Assembly (NCBI GenBank): GCA_963727415.1
Contig: CAVSGF010000003.1
Location: forward strand, 744,001 to 808,000
DNA length: 64,000 nucleotides
From: DASQPR01 sp963727415
GTDB lineage: Bacteria > Actinomycetota > Actinomycetes > Mycobacteriales > Micromonosporaceae
Reading direction: 5' to 3'
The position numbers were made by a program, and so were the translations under genes. How positions within the stretch are numbered: position 1 is the stretch's first letter; every line of letters begins with the position of its first letter. Below the pieces are notes generated by a model that saw only the letters and a list, made by a program, of their open reading frames with translations, did no database searches and was not told the DNA's origin. Below, one piece after another: positions 24,895 to 34,093 of the stretch.

Positions 24895-26493
24895 CTAGTG
24901 GCCGCTGGGGCGTGGCCGGCGATCGTCATAACCGTCGTCGTACGGGTCGGCAGGCCGGCCGTACACGCCGCCGCCGGCCGGAGGGGGACCGCTGGATGCC
25001 GGGCTGCCGTACTGGCCGCCGGAGTACTGGCCACCCGAATACTGACCTCCGCCGGAATACTGACCTCCGCCCGGCCCAGGACGGCTCGGCTGCGGGTTGC
25101 CGTACTGGCCGCCGGGGTGCTCACCGCCGGGGTAGTCACCACCCGGGTATTGACCGCCCGAATACTGGCCGCCCGAATACTGGCCACCGGCGTACTGACC
25201 GCCCGAGTACTGGCCACCTGATGGTCCGGATGCCTGACGCGGATCCGGTCCGTACCGGTCGCCGTATGGATCGTTGCCCCGGCCCGACCCGTAGACGCCG
25301 CCCGCTTCCGGGGCGCCGACCGGCGCGGGTGCTCGGGCCTGCCGGGCCGCGGCCGCCTTCTCCTTCGCGGCCGCCGCACGTTGCGCCTTCCGGGAGCGCG
25401 AGATGCCCATCACGCCGGCGATGATCAGGATGAGACCCAAGACGCCGACCGCGCCAAGCAGCAACATCAGCTGAGTCAGCGACAACCCGGTCAGCCACTT
25501 CCGGATCGCGCTTTGGCTCGACCCGCCCGCCTTCTTGGCCGCGCTGGCCTTTACGGCCGCCGCTGGGGTCCACTTCAGGATCGGCGTGGCCTCGCTGTCG
25601 TTGGACAGGGTCAAGAACGACTTGCCATCCGGCGTGTACGCGATCGCCTCGCCCTGCGTGTCGTCCGGAAGCGGGGTGATCCGCGGCGTGCCCTTGGTGA
25701 TCGCCGCGACCACGTCACCATTCTTGACGTCGAACTCATACGCGTCGGAATACGTGCGGATGACGACCTTGGTGCCGTCCGGGGAGTTCGCCCCGCCGGT
25801 TACCCAGTTCTGCCCGTCCAGGCCAAACTTGGTACTGGTGCCGGTCTGCTCCGGGGTGAAATGGCCGGCCAGCTTGAGCGGCACGGTCTGCGACGTCGAC
25901 ATCGGCGCGGACGGGACGTAGACATCGGCCGGCCCGGACGACACCTTGGTGATGAAGATCGGCGTGCCGTCACCGTTGAGCACCATGGCCTGGGAGTTCA
26001 GCGCCTTGCCGTTCGGGTACGAGAACCGGTACAGCTTCATGCTGCCGGTCTTGCTCGGCACCTTCCACACCGCGATGGACGACCGGGTCGGGTTGCTGGG
26101 ATCGTCGCCGGTATCGGCGACCCACAACACGCCCTTGGAGTCCATGGCGAGATCCTGCGGATTGTCCGCGCCATTGCCGCCGTACGACTGAACCGAGGTG
26201 CGCTTGCAGTTGCTGTCCAGGTAGATGATCCGCAGCTGGTTCCAGTCCGAGTTCTTCCCGTCGATCGTGACGTAGCCGTTCTTGGTGGCCACCAGCCCGG
26301 TCATGTGCACGGCGCCTGTGCCGCCCGCACCAATCGTGCAGACGATCTGCGGCTTCTGGGCCTTGGGAACCGGGATTGCCGGACCGCTCGCCCCTGGCGT
26401 CGGTCCGGCCCACGCGGCCGGCCCACCAATCGCGATGGAACCGGCTATCACCGCCGAAACACCCAGAACGCCTACGGACCGAACATGTCGCAT
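24895..26493 (-). CDS. Exported membrane-anchored protein with beta-propeller-like domain and GGQYS-repeat tail
   Basis: 532 residues. Signal peptide MRHVRSVGVLGVSAVIAGSI ending in AWA; then residues 45-320 with NPQDLAMDSKGVLWVADTGD, GEAIAYTPDGKSFLTLSND and similar blades, as in NHL/SMP-30-like propellers. A membrane helix follows (LMLLLGAVGVLGLILIIAGV, about 347-366), a Lys/Ala-rich stretch, then a 130-residue tail with about ten copies of GGQYS/GGQYA/GGQYG and Pro-Gly blocks. The propeller would lie outside and the tail inside, or both outside if the signal peptide is retained. Function unknown; the tail is a low-complexity, aggregation- or phase-separation-prone type. Confidence 0.75.
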   Translation of the reverse strand: MRHVRSVGVLGVSAVIAGSIAIGGPAAWAGPTPGASGPAIPVPKAQKPQIVCTIGAGGTGAVHMTGLVATKNGYVTIDGKNSDWNQLRIIYLDSNCKRTSVQSYGGNGADNPQDLAMDSKGVLWVADTGDDPSNPTRSSIAVWKVPSKTGSMKLYRFSYPNGKALNSQAMVLNGDGTPIFITKVSSGPADVYVPSAPMSTSQTVPLKLAGHFTPEQTGTSTKFGLDGQNWVTGGANSPDGTKVVIRTYSDAYEFDVKNGDVVAAITKGTPRITPLPDDTQGEAIAYTPDGKSFLTLSNDSEATPILKWTPAAAVKASAAKKAGGSSQSAIRKWLTGLSLTQLMLLLGAVGVLGLILIIAGVMGISRSRKAQRAAAAKEKAAAARQARAPAPVGAPEAGGVYGSGRGNDPYGDRYGPDPRQASGPSGGQYSGGQYAGGQYSGGQYSGGQYPGGDYPGGEHPGGQYGNPQPSRPGPGGGQYSGGGQYSGGQYSGGQYGSPASSGPPPAGGGVYGRPADPYDDGYDDRRPRPSGH

Positions 26494-26545
26494 CCGACCA
26501 GTCTCTCAGAGCGCCGCCATTATTGCCTTGCCTGGTTGAGCATCA

Positions 26546-28048
26546 TCACAGCGCGTTGTCAGAAGCAGTTCCAGCCGTGGTGATCTCGAACGGCCGGAGT
26601 TGGGCCGCGAGGAACTCCGGGACCCGCGCCCACAACTCGGTACCGGTGTCCCGGTGGTCGGCGGAGAGCACCTCGCCCCGATCATGTACGGCGGCAACCA
26701 GGTCCCCCCGGTGGTACGGAACGAGTGCGCGGATCTCGACCGGCGGCCGTGGCAGCCGTCCTTCGATGGCGAGCCGCAGGTCGTCGATGCCGGCTCCGGA
26801 GCGGGCCGAGACGAAGATCGCGCCCGGCCACAGCCGCTTGAGCCGCAGCGACGTCTCCTCCGACGCCGCGTCGATCTTGTTAACCACCAGCAGCTCCGGA
26901 AGCGCCTCCGCGCCGATCTCGCCGAGCACCTCATGCACCGACCGAACCTGCTGTTCCGGATCTGCGTGCGAGCCGTCGACCACGTGCACGATCAGATCGG
27001 ACTCGCCCACCTCTTCGAGCGTGGAGCGGAACGCCTCGATCAGCTGGTGCGGCAGGTGCCGGACGAACCCGACCGTGTCCGAGTAGGTGAAGACCCGGCC
27101 GTCCGCGGTGTGGGCCTGCCGCGTCGTCGGATCCAGCGTGGCGAACAGCGCATCCTCGACCAGGACACCGGCGCCGGTCAGCCGGTTCAGCAGCGACGAC
27201 TTGCCCGCGTTGGTGTATCCGGCGATCGACACGCTGGGTATCGCGTGCCGGCGTCGGCCGGCCCGCTTCGTCACCCGTACCGTCTTCATCGCTCCGATCT
27301 CACGCCGCAGCCGCGCGATCCGTGACCGGATGCGGCGGCGATCGGTCTCCAGCTTGGTCTCGCCCGGACCGCGCGCTCCGATTCCGCCCCCGGCCGTGCC
27401 GACCCGGCCACCGGCCTGTCGGCTCAGCGATTCACCCCAGCCGCGCAACCGCGGCATCAGGTATTGCAGCTGAGCCAGCTCAACCTGGGCCTTGCCCTCG
27501 CGGGACTTGGCGTGCTGGGCGAAGATGTCCAGGATCAGCGCGGTCCGGTCGATCACCTTGACCTTGATCCGGGTCTCCAGCTTGCGCAACTGGCTCGGGC
27601 TCAGCTCGCCGTCGCAGATCACCGTGTCAGCACCCGCCGCGGCCACGATGTCGTGCAGTTCGGCCACCTTGCCGCGGCCGACGTAGGTGGCTTGATCCGG
27701 ACGGGTGCGACGCTGGATCAACGCCTCAAGCACCTGTGAGCCCGCGGTCTCGGCCAGCGCGGCCAGCTCGGCGAGGGAGTTCTCGGCATCCTCGGCGCCG
27801 CCTTCGGTCCAGACCCCGACCAGCACCACCCGCTCCAGCCGGAGCTGACGGTATTCAACTTCGGTGATGTCGGTAAGTTCGGTGGACAGACCGGCGACAC
27901 GGCGCAGGGCATTTCGCTCGGCGAGCTCGAGATCACCGCTCGTCTCGTCGTCCATATCATCGTGGTCGGCGCCGTGCTCATCATCGGCGAGATCGATGAT
28001 GGGCTCGCTGTCCCGGTCGAACGCGGCGTCGGAGAGTTCTTCGTTCAT
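26546..28048 (-). CDS. hflX: Ribosome-associated GTPase HflX
   Basis: 500 residues. N-terminal HflX domain (about 95-230; TYVGRGKVAEL, SPSQLRKLETRIKVKVIDRT), a coiled-coil linker, then the TrmE/Era-type G domain: G1 GYTNAGKSSLLNRLTG (about 281-296), G2 with DPTTRQ, G3 DTVGFVRHLPH, G4 VVNKIDAA, G5 SARSGAGI. Splits stalled or hibernating ribosomes, and also acts as a helicase on rRNA in some bacteria. The first 60 residues are acidic and variable. It is divergent from the malic enzyme gene with 61 bases between them. Confidence 0.95.
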   Translation of the reverse strand: MNEELSDAAFDRDSEPIIDLADDEHGADHDDMDDETSGDLELAERNALRRVAGLSTELTDITEVEYRQLRLERVVLVGVWTEGGAEDAENSLAELAALAETAGSQVLEALIQRRTRPDQATYVGRGKVAELHDIVAAAGADTVICDGELSPSQLRKLETRIKVKVIDRTALILDIFAQHAKSREGKAQVELAQLQYLMPRLRGWGESLSRQAGGRVGTAGGGIGARGPGETKLETDRRRIRSRIARLRREIGAMKTVRVTKRAGRRRHAIPSVSIAGYTNAGKSSLLNRLTGAGVLVEDALFATLDPTTRQAHTADGRVFTYSDTVGFVRHLPHQLIEAFRSTLEEVGESDLIVHVVDGSHADPEQQVRSVHEVLGEIGAEALPELLVVNKIDAASEETSLRLKRLWPGAIFVSARSGAGIDDLRLAIEGRLPRPPVEIRALVPYHRGDLVAAVHDRGEVLSADHRDTGTELWARVPEFLAAQLRPFEITTAGTASDNAL

Positions 28049-28109
28049 CTCCTCGATCGTGGCACTTCCACCTCACGAACGCACCTTCATTAGCAGGAGG
28101 CCCGCAAAA

Positions 28110-29576
28110 ATGCCGATCAAGGCGCTGCCCAGCGCCGGATTCTCGATCACCATCCGCGTCTCAGTAACCGCCGAGTCCACCGCGATCGGGCGGATCGCGA
28201 CCGCGGTCGGCGACACCGGAGGCATCGTCACCGCCCTCGACGTCGTCGATTCCGACCACCTCCGGGTGATCGCCGACGTAACCTGCGACACCGCCGACGC
28301 CAACCACGCCGACCAGGTCGTAGCCGCCATCGGTGCGCTCGACGGTGTGGACGTCCGAAAGGTCTCTGATCGCACCTTCCTGCTCCACCTCGGCGGCAAG
28401 ATCGAGGTGCAATCAAAGGTTGCGCTGCGCACCCGCGACGAGCTGTCCCGGGCGTACACGCCGGGGGTGGCTCGGGTGTGCATGGCGATCGCGGAGAACC
28501 CCGAGGACGCCCGGCGCCTGACCATCAAGCGCAATACCGTCGCGGTGGTCAGCGACGGGTCGGCCGTGCTCGGCCTCGGCAACCTCGGACCGGCCGCGGC
28601 GCTACCGGTGATGGAGGGGAAGGCCGCGCTGTTCAAGCGCTTCGGCGGCGTGGACGCCTGGCCGGTGGTGCTCGATACCCAGGACACCGAGGAGATAATC
28701 CAGATCGTCAAGGCGATCGCTCCGGCCTATGGCGGGATCAACTTGGAGGACATCGCCGCACCGCGGTGCTTCGAAATCGAGGCGCGGCTACGCGAGATGC
28801 TCGACATCCCGGTCTTCCATGATGACCAGCACGGCACCGCGATCTGCGTGCTGGCCGCGCTCACCAACGCGCTGCGGGTAGTCGGCAAACGGTTGGCCGA
28901 TGTGCGGGTGGTGGTCTCCGGCGCCGGCGCCGCCGGTACGGCGATCATGAAGCTGCTGCTGCGCCAGGGGGTCGGCGACATCATCGCGTACGACCGGATG
29001 GGCGCCCTGCACCGCGGCATGCCGGACCTGAACCCCTCGTGGCACTGGCTTGCCGAGAACACCAATGTCACCAACTACGCCGGCGACCTGCCCGGCGCCG
29101 TCCGGGGCGCCGACGTGTTCATCGGGGTGAGTGCGCCGAACCTGCTCACCGGGGACGACGTAGCCGCGATGGCCAAGGACGCGATCGTGTTCGCGCTCGC
29201 CAACCCCGACCCGGAGGTGGACCCGCGAGAGGCGCGCAAGCACGCCGCGATCGTCGCGACCGGCCGCTCCGACCAGCCGAATCAGATCAACAACGTGCTC
29301 GCCTTCCCGGGCGTCTTCCGGGGCATGCTGGACGCGCAGGCCCGCGGCTACACCGAGGACATGGCGCTGGCCGCGGCCCGGGCGATCGCGGATGTCGTCG
29401 GCGAAGAGAAGCTGAACGCATCCGTGATCATTCCGAGCGTCTTCGACGCGCGGGTGGCCCCGGCGGTCGCGGCCGCCGTTCGAGACGTCGCCAAGGGTGG
29501 ATCGATCGACGCCATCACGGGTGGCGACACGATTCCACCGGCCGACAGCGGGTTCGGCGCGCTGGCCGACGCCTGA
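28110..29576 (+). CDS. NAD(P)-dependent malic enzyme with N-terminal ACT domain
   Basis: 488 residues from ATG 28110, which follows a perfect AGGAGG. Residues 5-85 form an ACT-like regulatory domain (ITIRVSVTAESTAIGRIATA), so allosteric control by a small metabolite is likely. The malic enzyme core follows: SRAYTPGVARVC with the catalytic Tyr, VVSDGSAVLGLGNLGPAAAL, the catalytic Lys in EGKAALFKRFGG, NLEDIAAPRCFEIE and FHDDQHGTA metal ligands, and the Rossmann motif VVSGAGAAGTAI. Decarboxylates malate to pyruvate, linking the TCA cycle to pyruvate and NAD(P)H supply. Confidence 0.93.
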   Translation: MPIKALPSAGFSITIRVSVTAESTAIGRIATAVGDTGGIVTALDVVDSDHLRVIADVTCDTADANHADQVVAAIGALDGVDVRKVSDRTFLLHLGGKIEVQSKVALRTRDELSRAYTPGVARVCMAIAENPEDARRLTIKRNTVAVVSDGSAVLGLGNLGPAAALPVMEGKAALFKRFGGVDAWPVVLDTQDTEEIIQIVKAIAPAYGGINLEDIAAPRCFEIEARLREMLDIPVFHDDQHGTAICVLAALTNALRVVGKRLADVRVVVSGAGAAGTAIMKLLLRQGVGDIIAYDRMGALHRGMPDLNPSWHWLAENTNVTNYAGDLPGAVRGADVFIGVSAPNLLTGDDVAAMAKDAIVFALANPDPEVDPREARKHAAIVATGRSDQPNQINNVLAFPGVFRGMLDAQARGYTEDMALAAARAIADVVGEEKLNASVIIPSVFDARVAPAVAAAVRDVAKGGSIDAITGGDTIPPADSGFGALADA

Positions 29577-29601
29577 GCCGGCATCGCCGCCAGTCGATAT
29601 C

Positions 29602-29655
29602 ACGATCGTGGGCGGTTTCCCGGCTGCTGATGGCCCGGGTACCGCCCACGATCGT
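29602..29655. terminator. 15-bp perfect stem between malic enzyme and DUF885 genes
   Basis: ACGATCGTGGGCGGT (29602-29616) and its exact complement (29641-29655), with an inner CCCGG/CCGGG pairing that lengthens the hairpin. It lies between convergent genes, so it probably acts in both directions. Confidence 0.8.
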
Positions 29656-29677
29656 TCTCGCCTTCACGCCGCGGCGA

Positions 29678-31342
29678 TTACCTCAGCCGGTTCCGCACTA
29701 CCTCGTCGAGGATGCCCAACGGCAGCGGACCGGAGTCCAGCACCGCGTCGTGGAAGTCCTTGATGGCGAACCGCTCACCAAGCCGCTCGGCCGTCTCGCG
29801 ACGGATGCGCTGGATCTCCAGTCGGCCGATCATGTACGACAGGGCCTGGCCGGGCATGACGGCGTACCGGTCAACCTCCGCCGCCGCGTGGCTCGGCCGC
29901 ATCGTCGAGTTGGCCACCAGGAAGTCGATCGCGCGCTGCCGGCTCCAGCCGAGCGCGTGCATGCCGGTGTCCACCACCAAACGGCAGGCACGCATCGAGT
30001 CGGCCGACAGCATCCCCATCCGGTCGAGCGCGGACGAGTACAGGCCCATCTCGTCGGCCAGGCGCTCGGTGTAGAGGCCCCAGCCCTCGCCGTAGGCGGC
30101 GATGAAGGCTCGCTTGCGCAGTTCCGGCAGGTCGGCCAGCTCGGCGGCGATGCTCAGCTGCAAGTGGTGGCCGGGGATGCCCTCGTGGAACGACGTCGAC
30201 TCGATCTCGTACCGGCCCCAGCCCTCCGGGTCCGAGATGTTCATGAAGAACACGCCGCCGCGGCTGCCGTCCTTCGGCGGCGCGAAGTAGAAGGCGATCG
30301 CGCCGCTGGTGGTTCCCTCGACGTCACAGTCGGACTTGGGCATCACGCCGAACCAGTCCGGCATCGCCGCTCGCGCCTTGGCCATGGCCGCCTTCGAGTC
30401 CGCGACGATCTCGGCGCCGTCGGTGTGGTGCAGCTTCGGATCCGACCGGAGCGCCTCCAGGACCGTCGGCACGTCATCGCTGCCCACCACCTCGGGACCG
30501 AGCGCCGCGTATTCGCGAGCCAGCGATTCGACCTGGCGAAGGCCGATCTCGTGGATCTCCTTCGGGCTCAGGCTGGTGGTGGTGTAGTAGCGGACCGCCC
30601 GGGCGTAGATCTCATCTCCGCCGTCCAGCCAGGTCATGCCGCACTTCTCATCAGGCATCGCGTGCGGAGCGATCTCGTCGCGAAGGACGTCGCGATAGGC
30701 GGCCACCGCCGGCCGGACGTCGGCGGCGACGATGTCGGCCAGTTCGGCCCGCCACGCCTGCTCGTCAACGCCCTCGGGCAGTGGCGCGGTGTTCAGCAGC
30801 GGGTCTTCCGAAACCGGCTTGGCCAGCCAGGATTCGAGCTGCGCCAGGGTCTGCTGGATGGCGAATTCGGCGGCGACGCGGCCGGCCGCGAGACCGTCAC
30901 GCAACCGCTCGGTCCGGTCCCGGAAGTACTTCGCAACACCGCGGTACTTGTCGGCGAAGGCGGCCGCCACCTCGGGCGTCGGGATGGCGAGCTTGGGGAC
31001 GTAGACGTTGACCGCGGCCTGCACACCGAAGATCGGGTCCACGATGAACTCATCGAGCCGCGATTCGGTCATGGCGATCCGGTGCTCCGAGTCCCAGATG
31101 ATCATCGCGCGGGTTATTCGGCGCTGCTCGTCCAGCGACTCGTCGCCAATCGCTTCGGCTTGCTCGATGAACGCCTTGGCGGCGGCGATGAACTCGTCCT
31201 CGGCCTCGCGGCTGGCATCCATGAAGTGGTCGGCGTACTTGTACTCCCCGATCATGTGCGCCCATAACGGCGACTGCTTCAGCCGGTTGTCGTAGCACTC
31301 CTCGGCGAGCTGATCCAGCGCTCGGTTGTTGTCCTCGGTCAC
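29678..31342 (-). CDS. DUF885 family protein (putative zinc metallopeptidase)
   Basis: 554 residues from GTG 31342 with GGGGGA upstream; the same frame is open to 32056 but overlaps the divergent transporter and has no coding character. The DUF885 signature ESTSFHEGIPGHHLQL (about 381-396) holds the HExxxGH-type zinc site, and YGEGWGLYTERLADEMG (about 417-433) supplies the downstream Glu. The rest is mainly helical. DUF885 proteins are related to M3/M32-like helical metallopeptidases; substrate unknown. No signal peptide, so cytoplasmic. Convergent with the malic enzyme, divergent from the MMPL gene. Confidence 0.85.
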   Translation of the reverse strand: MTEDNNRALDQLAEECYDNRLKQSPLWAHMIGEYKYADHFMDASREAEDEFIAAAKAFIEQAEAIGDESLDEQRRITRAMIIWDSEHRIAMTESRLDEFIVDPIFGVQAAVNVYVPKLAIPTPEVAAAFADKYRGVAKYFRDRTERLRDGLAAGRVAAEFAIQQTLAQLESWLAKPVSEDPLLNTAPLPEGVDEQAWRAELADIVAADVRPAVAAYRDVLRDEIAPHAMPDEKCGMTWLDGGDEIYARAVRYYTTTSLSPKEIHEIGLRQVESLAREYAALGPEVVGSDDVPTVLEALRSDPKLHHTDGAEIVADSKAAMAKARAAMPDWFGVMPKSDCDVEGTTSGAIAFYFAPPKDGSRGGVFFMNISDPEGWGRYEIESTSFHEGIPGHHLQLSIAAELADLPELRKRAFIAAYGEGWGLYTERLADEMGLYSSALDRMGMLSADSMRACRLVVDTGMHALGWSRQRAIDFLVANSTMRPSHAAAEVDRYAVMPGQALSYMIGRLEIQRIRRETAERLGERFAIKDFHDAVLDSGPLPLGILDEVVRNRLR

Positions 31343-31771
31343 CCTGTATCCCCCAGCTGCGTTCTCGTTCGGGCGCGGTCGGCCCGGGAATTTCCCGTCC
31401 GGGCACGGTCGGCCCGAACCGGAAGTCATGATCGTGAGTCGAGATCGTTGTGGTCTCCCGGCGACCCTATCCCGCTGCTTCGCCGATCTCACCTGGCTTG
31501 CGGCTGGACGCGAGGGTCGGGGCGCGGGTCCGACCCCGCACGCTGCCGGGCTGCTCGCGCCGCCGATGCGGTCAATGCGCTGACTCAGGCCGACGCGAAG
31601 CCGACAACGGCGGACAGGGACTCGGCCACCCTGGGCACGGACGGCGGACATACGCGCAATCTCGCCCCCGGCGCCACGCGACATCGGACAATCAGGACCT
31701 CGACAATCAGGACCTCGACAATCGTCCGGCATCACGAGCGAGGCCGCGGCGATGGGGCGAAGGGTTAGGCA
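31343..31771. promoter_or_regulatory. Divergent intergenic region with short repeats upstream of the MMPL gene
   Basis: 429 bases without a supported gene. A 15-bp unit ACAATCAGGACCTCG is repeated at 31688 and 31703 and begun again at 31718 (ACAATCGTCC), about 55 bases before the MMPL start; this could be an operator array. Nearer the DUF885 gene, CGGTCGGCCCG occurs twice (around 31377 and 31403) separated by GGGAATTTCCC. Confidence 0.45.
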
Positions 31772-34042
31772 ATGGCGTCGACAGCGCGTTCCTCCCACCC
31801 AGACGGCGCCTCGCCAGCCACGACCCGGCCGCCGGACGCTCTGTTCCGCCTCGGATCCTGGTGCGCCCGCCAATGGCTCTGGGTAATCGTGGGCTGGGCC
31901 GCGGCATTGATCGCGCTTCATTTCCTGCAGAACTCGTTCGGCGGCCAGTACTCCGACAACTTCAGTCTGCCGGGAACCCAATCGCAGCAGGGCCTCAATG
32001 TCCTGAAGGCCGACGATCCCCAAGCGGGCGGGCTGAGCGCGCAGGTCGTGCTGCACAACTCAAAGGCATCGCTGACCAATAACGAGAGCCAGATCAATCA
32101 GACGGTCGCCTCCCTCAAGAAGCTGCCGCACGTGATCACCGCGATCAGTCCGATACCGCCGTCCGGCCAGCCGGCCACCGCTCTATCCAGCAACGGCGAG
32201 ATCGGCTACATCACGATGCGATTCGACACCAACCCAAGCTCCCTCGGTTCGGACTACGTGGACTCGGTCGACACCGCCGTACAGCCACTACGCGCGGCCG
32301 GGGTCGAGGTCGAGTACGGCGGACCGCTCGGTGAACTGGCCCGCCCCCAGGCGCGCGACATAACCAGTGAGGCGATCGGCTTCGGGGTGGCGATCATCGT
32401 CCTGCTGATCGGCTTCGGCAGCGCTATCGCCGCCGTCTTACCGCTGATCACGGCGCTGGTCGGAGTGCTGGTCGGGTTGAGTGTGCTGGCACTCGTCGCA
32501 AACCTCACGACCTTCGCGACCGTGTCGCCAACCCTGGCGACGATGATCGGAATCGGCGTCGGCATCGACTACGCCCTCTTCCTGATCACCAGGCACCGCC
32601 AGCAGCTGATGGATGGCGTCAATCCGGCGGCCGCGGCCGGCCGCGCCGTGGCGACCAGCGGCCGGGCCGTCATCGTGTCCGGTAGCACCGTGATCGTGGC
32701 GCTCGCCGGGCTGTACGTGTCGAGGGTGAACTTCATCGGCAAGCTCGGGATGGCGGCCGGCATCACCGTCATCACCGCTGTGCTCGCCGCCGTCACGCTG
32801 GTACCGGCCCTGCTCGGGTTGTTCGGCCGGAGCGTCGACCGGTTCCGGGTCGGCAGGCTCGTCGCCGAGGGCACCAGCGACACCGGTGCGGCCACCGGCA
32901 TGTGGCACGACTACGCGCGGCGGGTCGAGCGGCGGCCGTGGCACTTCCTGGCCGCCGGCCTGATCATCCTCGGCGTCCTGACCATCCCGCTGTTCTCGAT
33001 GCGGCTCGGCCACATCGGTGACGGCGCGGACCCGACCAGCTTCACCGATCGGCGCGCGTACGACCTGATCAGCGAAGGTTTCGGGCCGGGCGCCAATGGA
33101 CCGCTGACCATCGTCGTCGACCAGAGCCGGGTACCGGCGTCACAGCAGTCGGCGCTGGCGCAGAACCTGAAGACCGCGCTGACCGGCGTCCCGGGCGCGG
33201 CGAGCATCAGCCAGCTCCAGCCGACCGGCAATGGCAAGGCGCTGATCGGAACCGCGATCTCGGCTACCTCGCCGCAGGACGCCGGCACCACCGACCTGTT
33301 CAACCATCTGAAGAACGACGTGCTGCCGGGCGCGACGAAGGGCACCGAGGCGAAGGCGTACATCACCGGGACCACGGCCGCGCAGATCGACTTCCTCCAG
33401 CTGATCTCCAGGCGCTTGCCACTGATCATCGTCACGGTCGTGGCGCTGGCATTTCTCATCATCCTGATGGTGTTCCGGGGCCTGCTCGTCGCGGTCAAGG
33501 CGGCGGTACTGAACCTGCTGTCGATCGGAGCCAGCTATGGCGTACTGGTGGCGGTGTTCCAGTGGGGCTGGGGTGGGCCGGCCCTCGGCGTCAACGGCAA
33601 GGTACCGATCGAGAGCTACGTGCCGATGATGATGTTCGCGATCGTGTTCGGGCTGAGCATGGACTACGAGGTGTTCCTGCTGTCCCGGGTGCACGAGGCG
33701 TGGCAACGGACCCGGGATGCCGGCGGCAGCGTGGCACACGGCCTGGAGATCACCGCCCGGGTCATCTCGTGCGCCGCGCTGATCATGGTGAGCGTGTTCG
33801 GGGCGTTCATCCTCAGCGACAACGTCGTGGTGAAGATGCTCGGACTCGGACTCGCGGTCAGCGTGCTGGTCGACGCCACGATCGTCCGGCTGCTGCTGGT
33901 ACCGGCGGTGATGACGCTGCTCGGTCCGCACGCCTGGAGGGTCCCCGGCTGGCTGGACCGGATCATGCCTCGAATCGACACCGAGGGCAGGCAGGCCCTG
34001 GCGGCCGCCGAGGCGCATGACGCCACCGCCGTACCCGGCTAG
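31772..34042 (+). CDS. MMPL/RND family transporter
   Basis: 756 residues. Two repeats of one helix, a large extracytoplasmic domain and five helices, the MMPL topology. Helix 1 at about 35-52; first porter domain with the SLPGTQSQQGLNVL lead-in; the helix 4 Asp motif GIGVGIDYALFLITRHR (proton relay); second repeat with GLSMDYEVFLLSRVHE. Proton-driven export of lipids or hydrophobic compounds is the family role. Without mycolate genes nearby the cargo is unknown. ATG at 31772 follows GGCGAAGGG. Complete. Confidence 0.92.
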   Translation: MASTARSSHPDGASPATTRPPDALFRLGSWCARQWLWVIVGWAAALIALHFLQNSFGGQYSDNFSLPGTQSQQGLNVLKADDPQAGGLSAQVVLHNSKASLTNNESQINQTVASLKKLPHVITAISPIPPSGQPATALSSNGEIGYITMRFDTNPSSLGSDYVDSVDTAVQPLRAAGVEVEYGGPLGELARPQARDITSEAIGFGVAIIVLLIGFGSAIAAVLPLITALVGVLVGLSVLALVANLTTFATVSPTLATMIGIGVGIDYALFLITRHRQQLMDGVNPAAAAGRAVATSGRAVIVSGSTVIVALAGLYVSRVNFIGKLGMAAGITVITAVLAAVTLVPALLGLFGRSVDRFRVGRLVAEGTSDTGAATGMWHDYARRVERRPWHFLAAGLIILGVLTIPLFSMRLGHIGDGADPTSFTDRRAYDLISEGFGPGANGPLTIVVDQSRVPASQQSALAQNLKTALTGVPGAASISQLQPTGNGKALIGTAISATSPQDAGTTDLFNHLKNDVLPGATKGTEAKAYITGTTAAQIDFLQLISRRLPLIIVTVVALAFLIILMVFRGLLVAVKAAVLNLLSIGASYGVLVAVFQWGWGGPALGVNGKVPIESYVPMMMFAIVFGLSMDYEVFLLSRVHEAWQRTRDAGGSVAHGLEITARVISCAALIMVSVFGAFILSDNVVVKMLGLGLAVSVLVDATIVRLLLVPAVMTLLGPHAWRVPGWLDRIMPRIDTEGRQALAAAEAHDATAVPG

Positions 34043-34093
34043 ACGGCCCACTGTCGTACGGTGCCCGGATGGACGGCGGCCGGCGGGCAGCGT

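Noticed and set aside
24658..25221. Open frame of 187 codons covering the 21-bp repeats
   Set aside because: Open only because the repeat period is a multiple of three; continues antisense into the GGQYS-repeat gene.
24895..25250. GGQYS-coding DNA as a CRISPR array or tandem non-coding repeat
   Set aside because: Units are codon-based with synonymous changes and no spacers; they belong to a protein tail.
29039..31267. Open frame of 742 codons on the plus strand
   Set aside because: Antisense to the DUF885 gene and overlapping the malic enzyme; composition is that of a shadow frame.
31343..32056. Long N-terminal extension of the DUF885 protein
   Set aside because: Overlaps the divergent MMPL gene and is low-complexity; GTG 31342 has a ribosome site and the family N-terminus.
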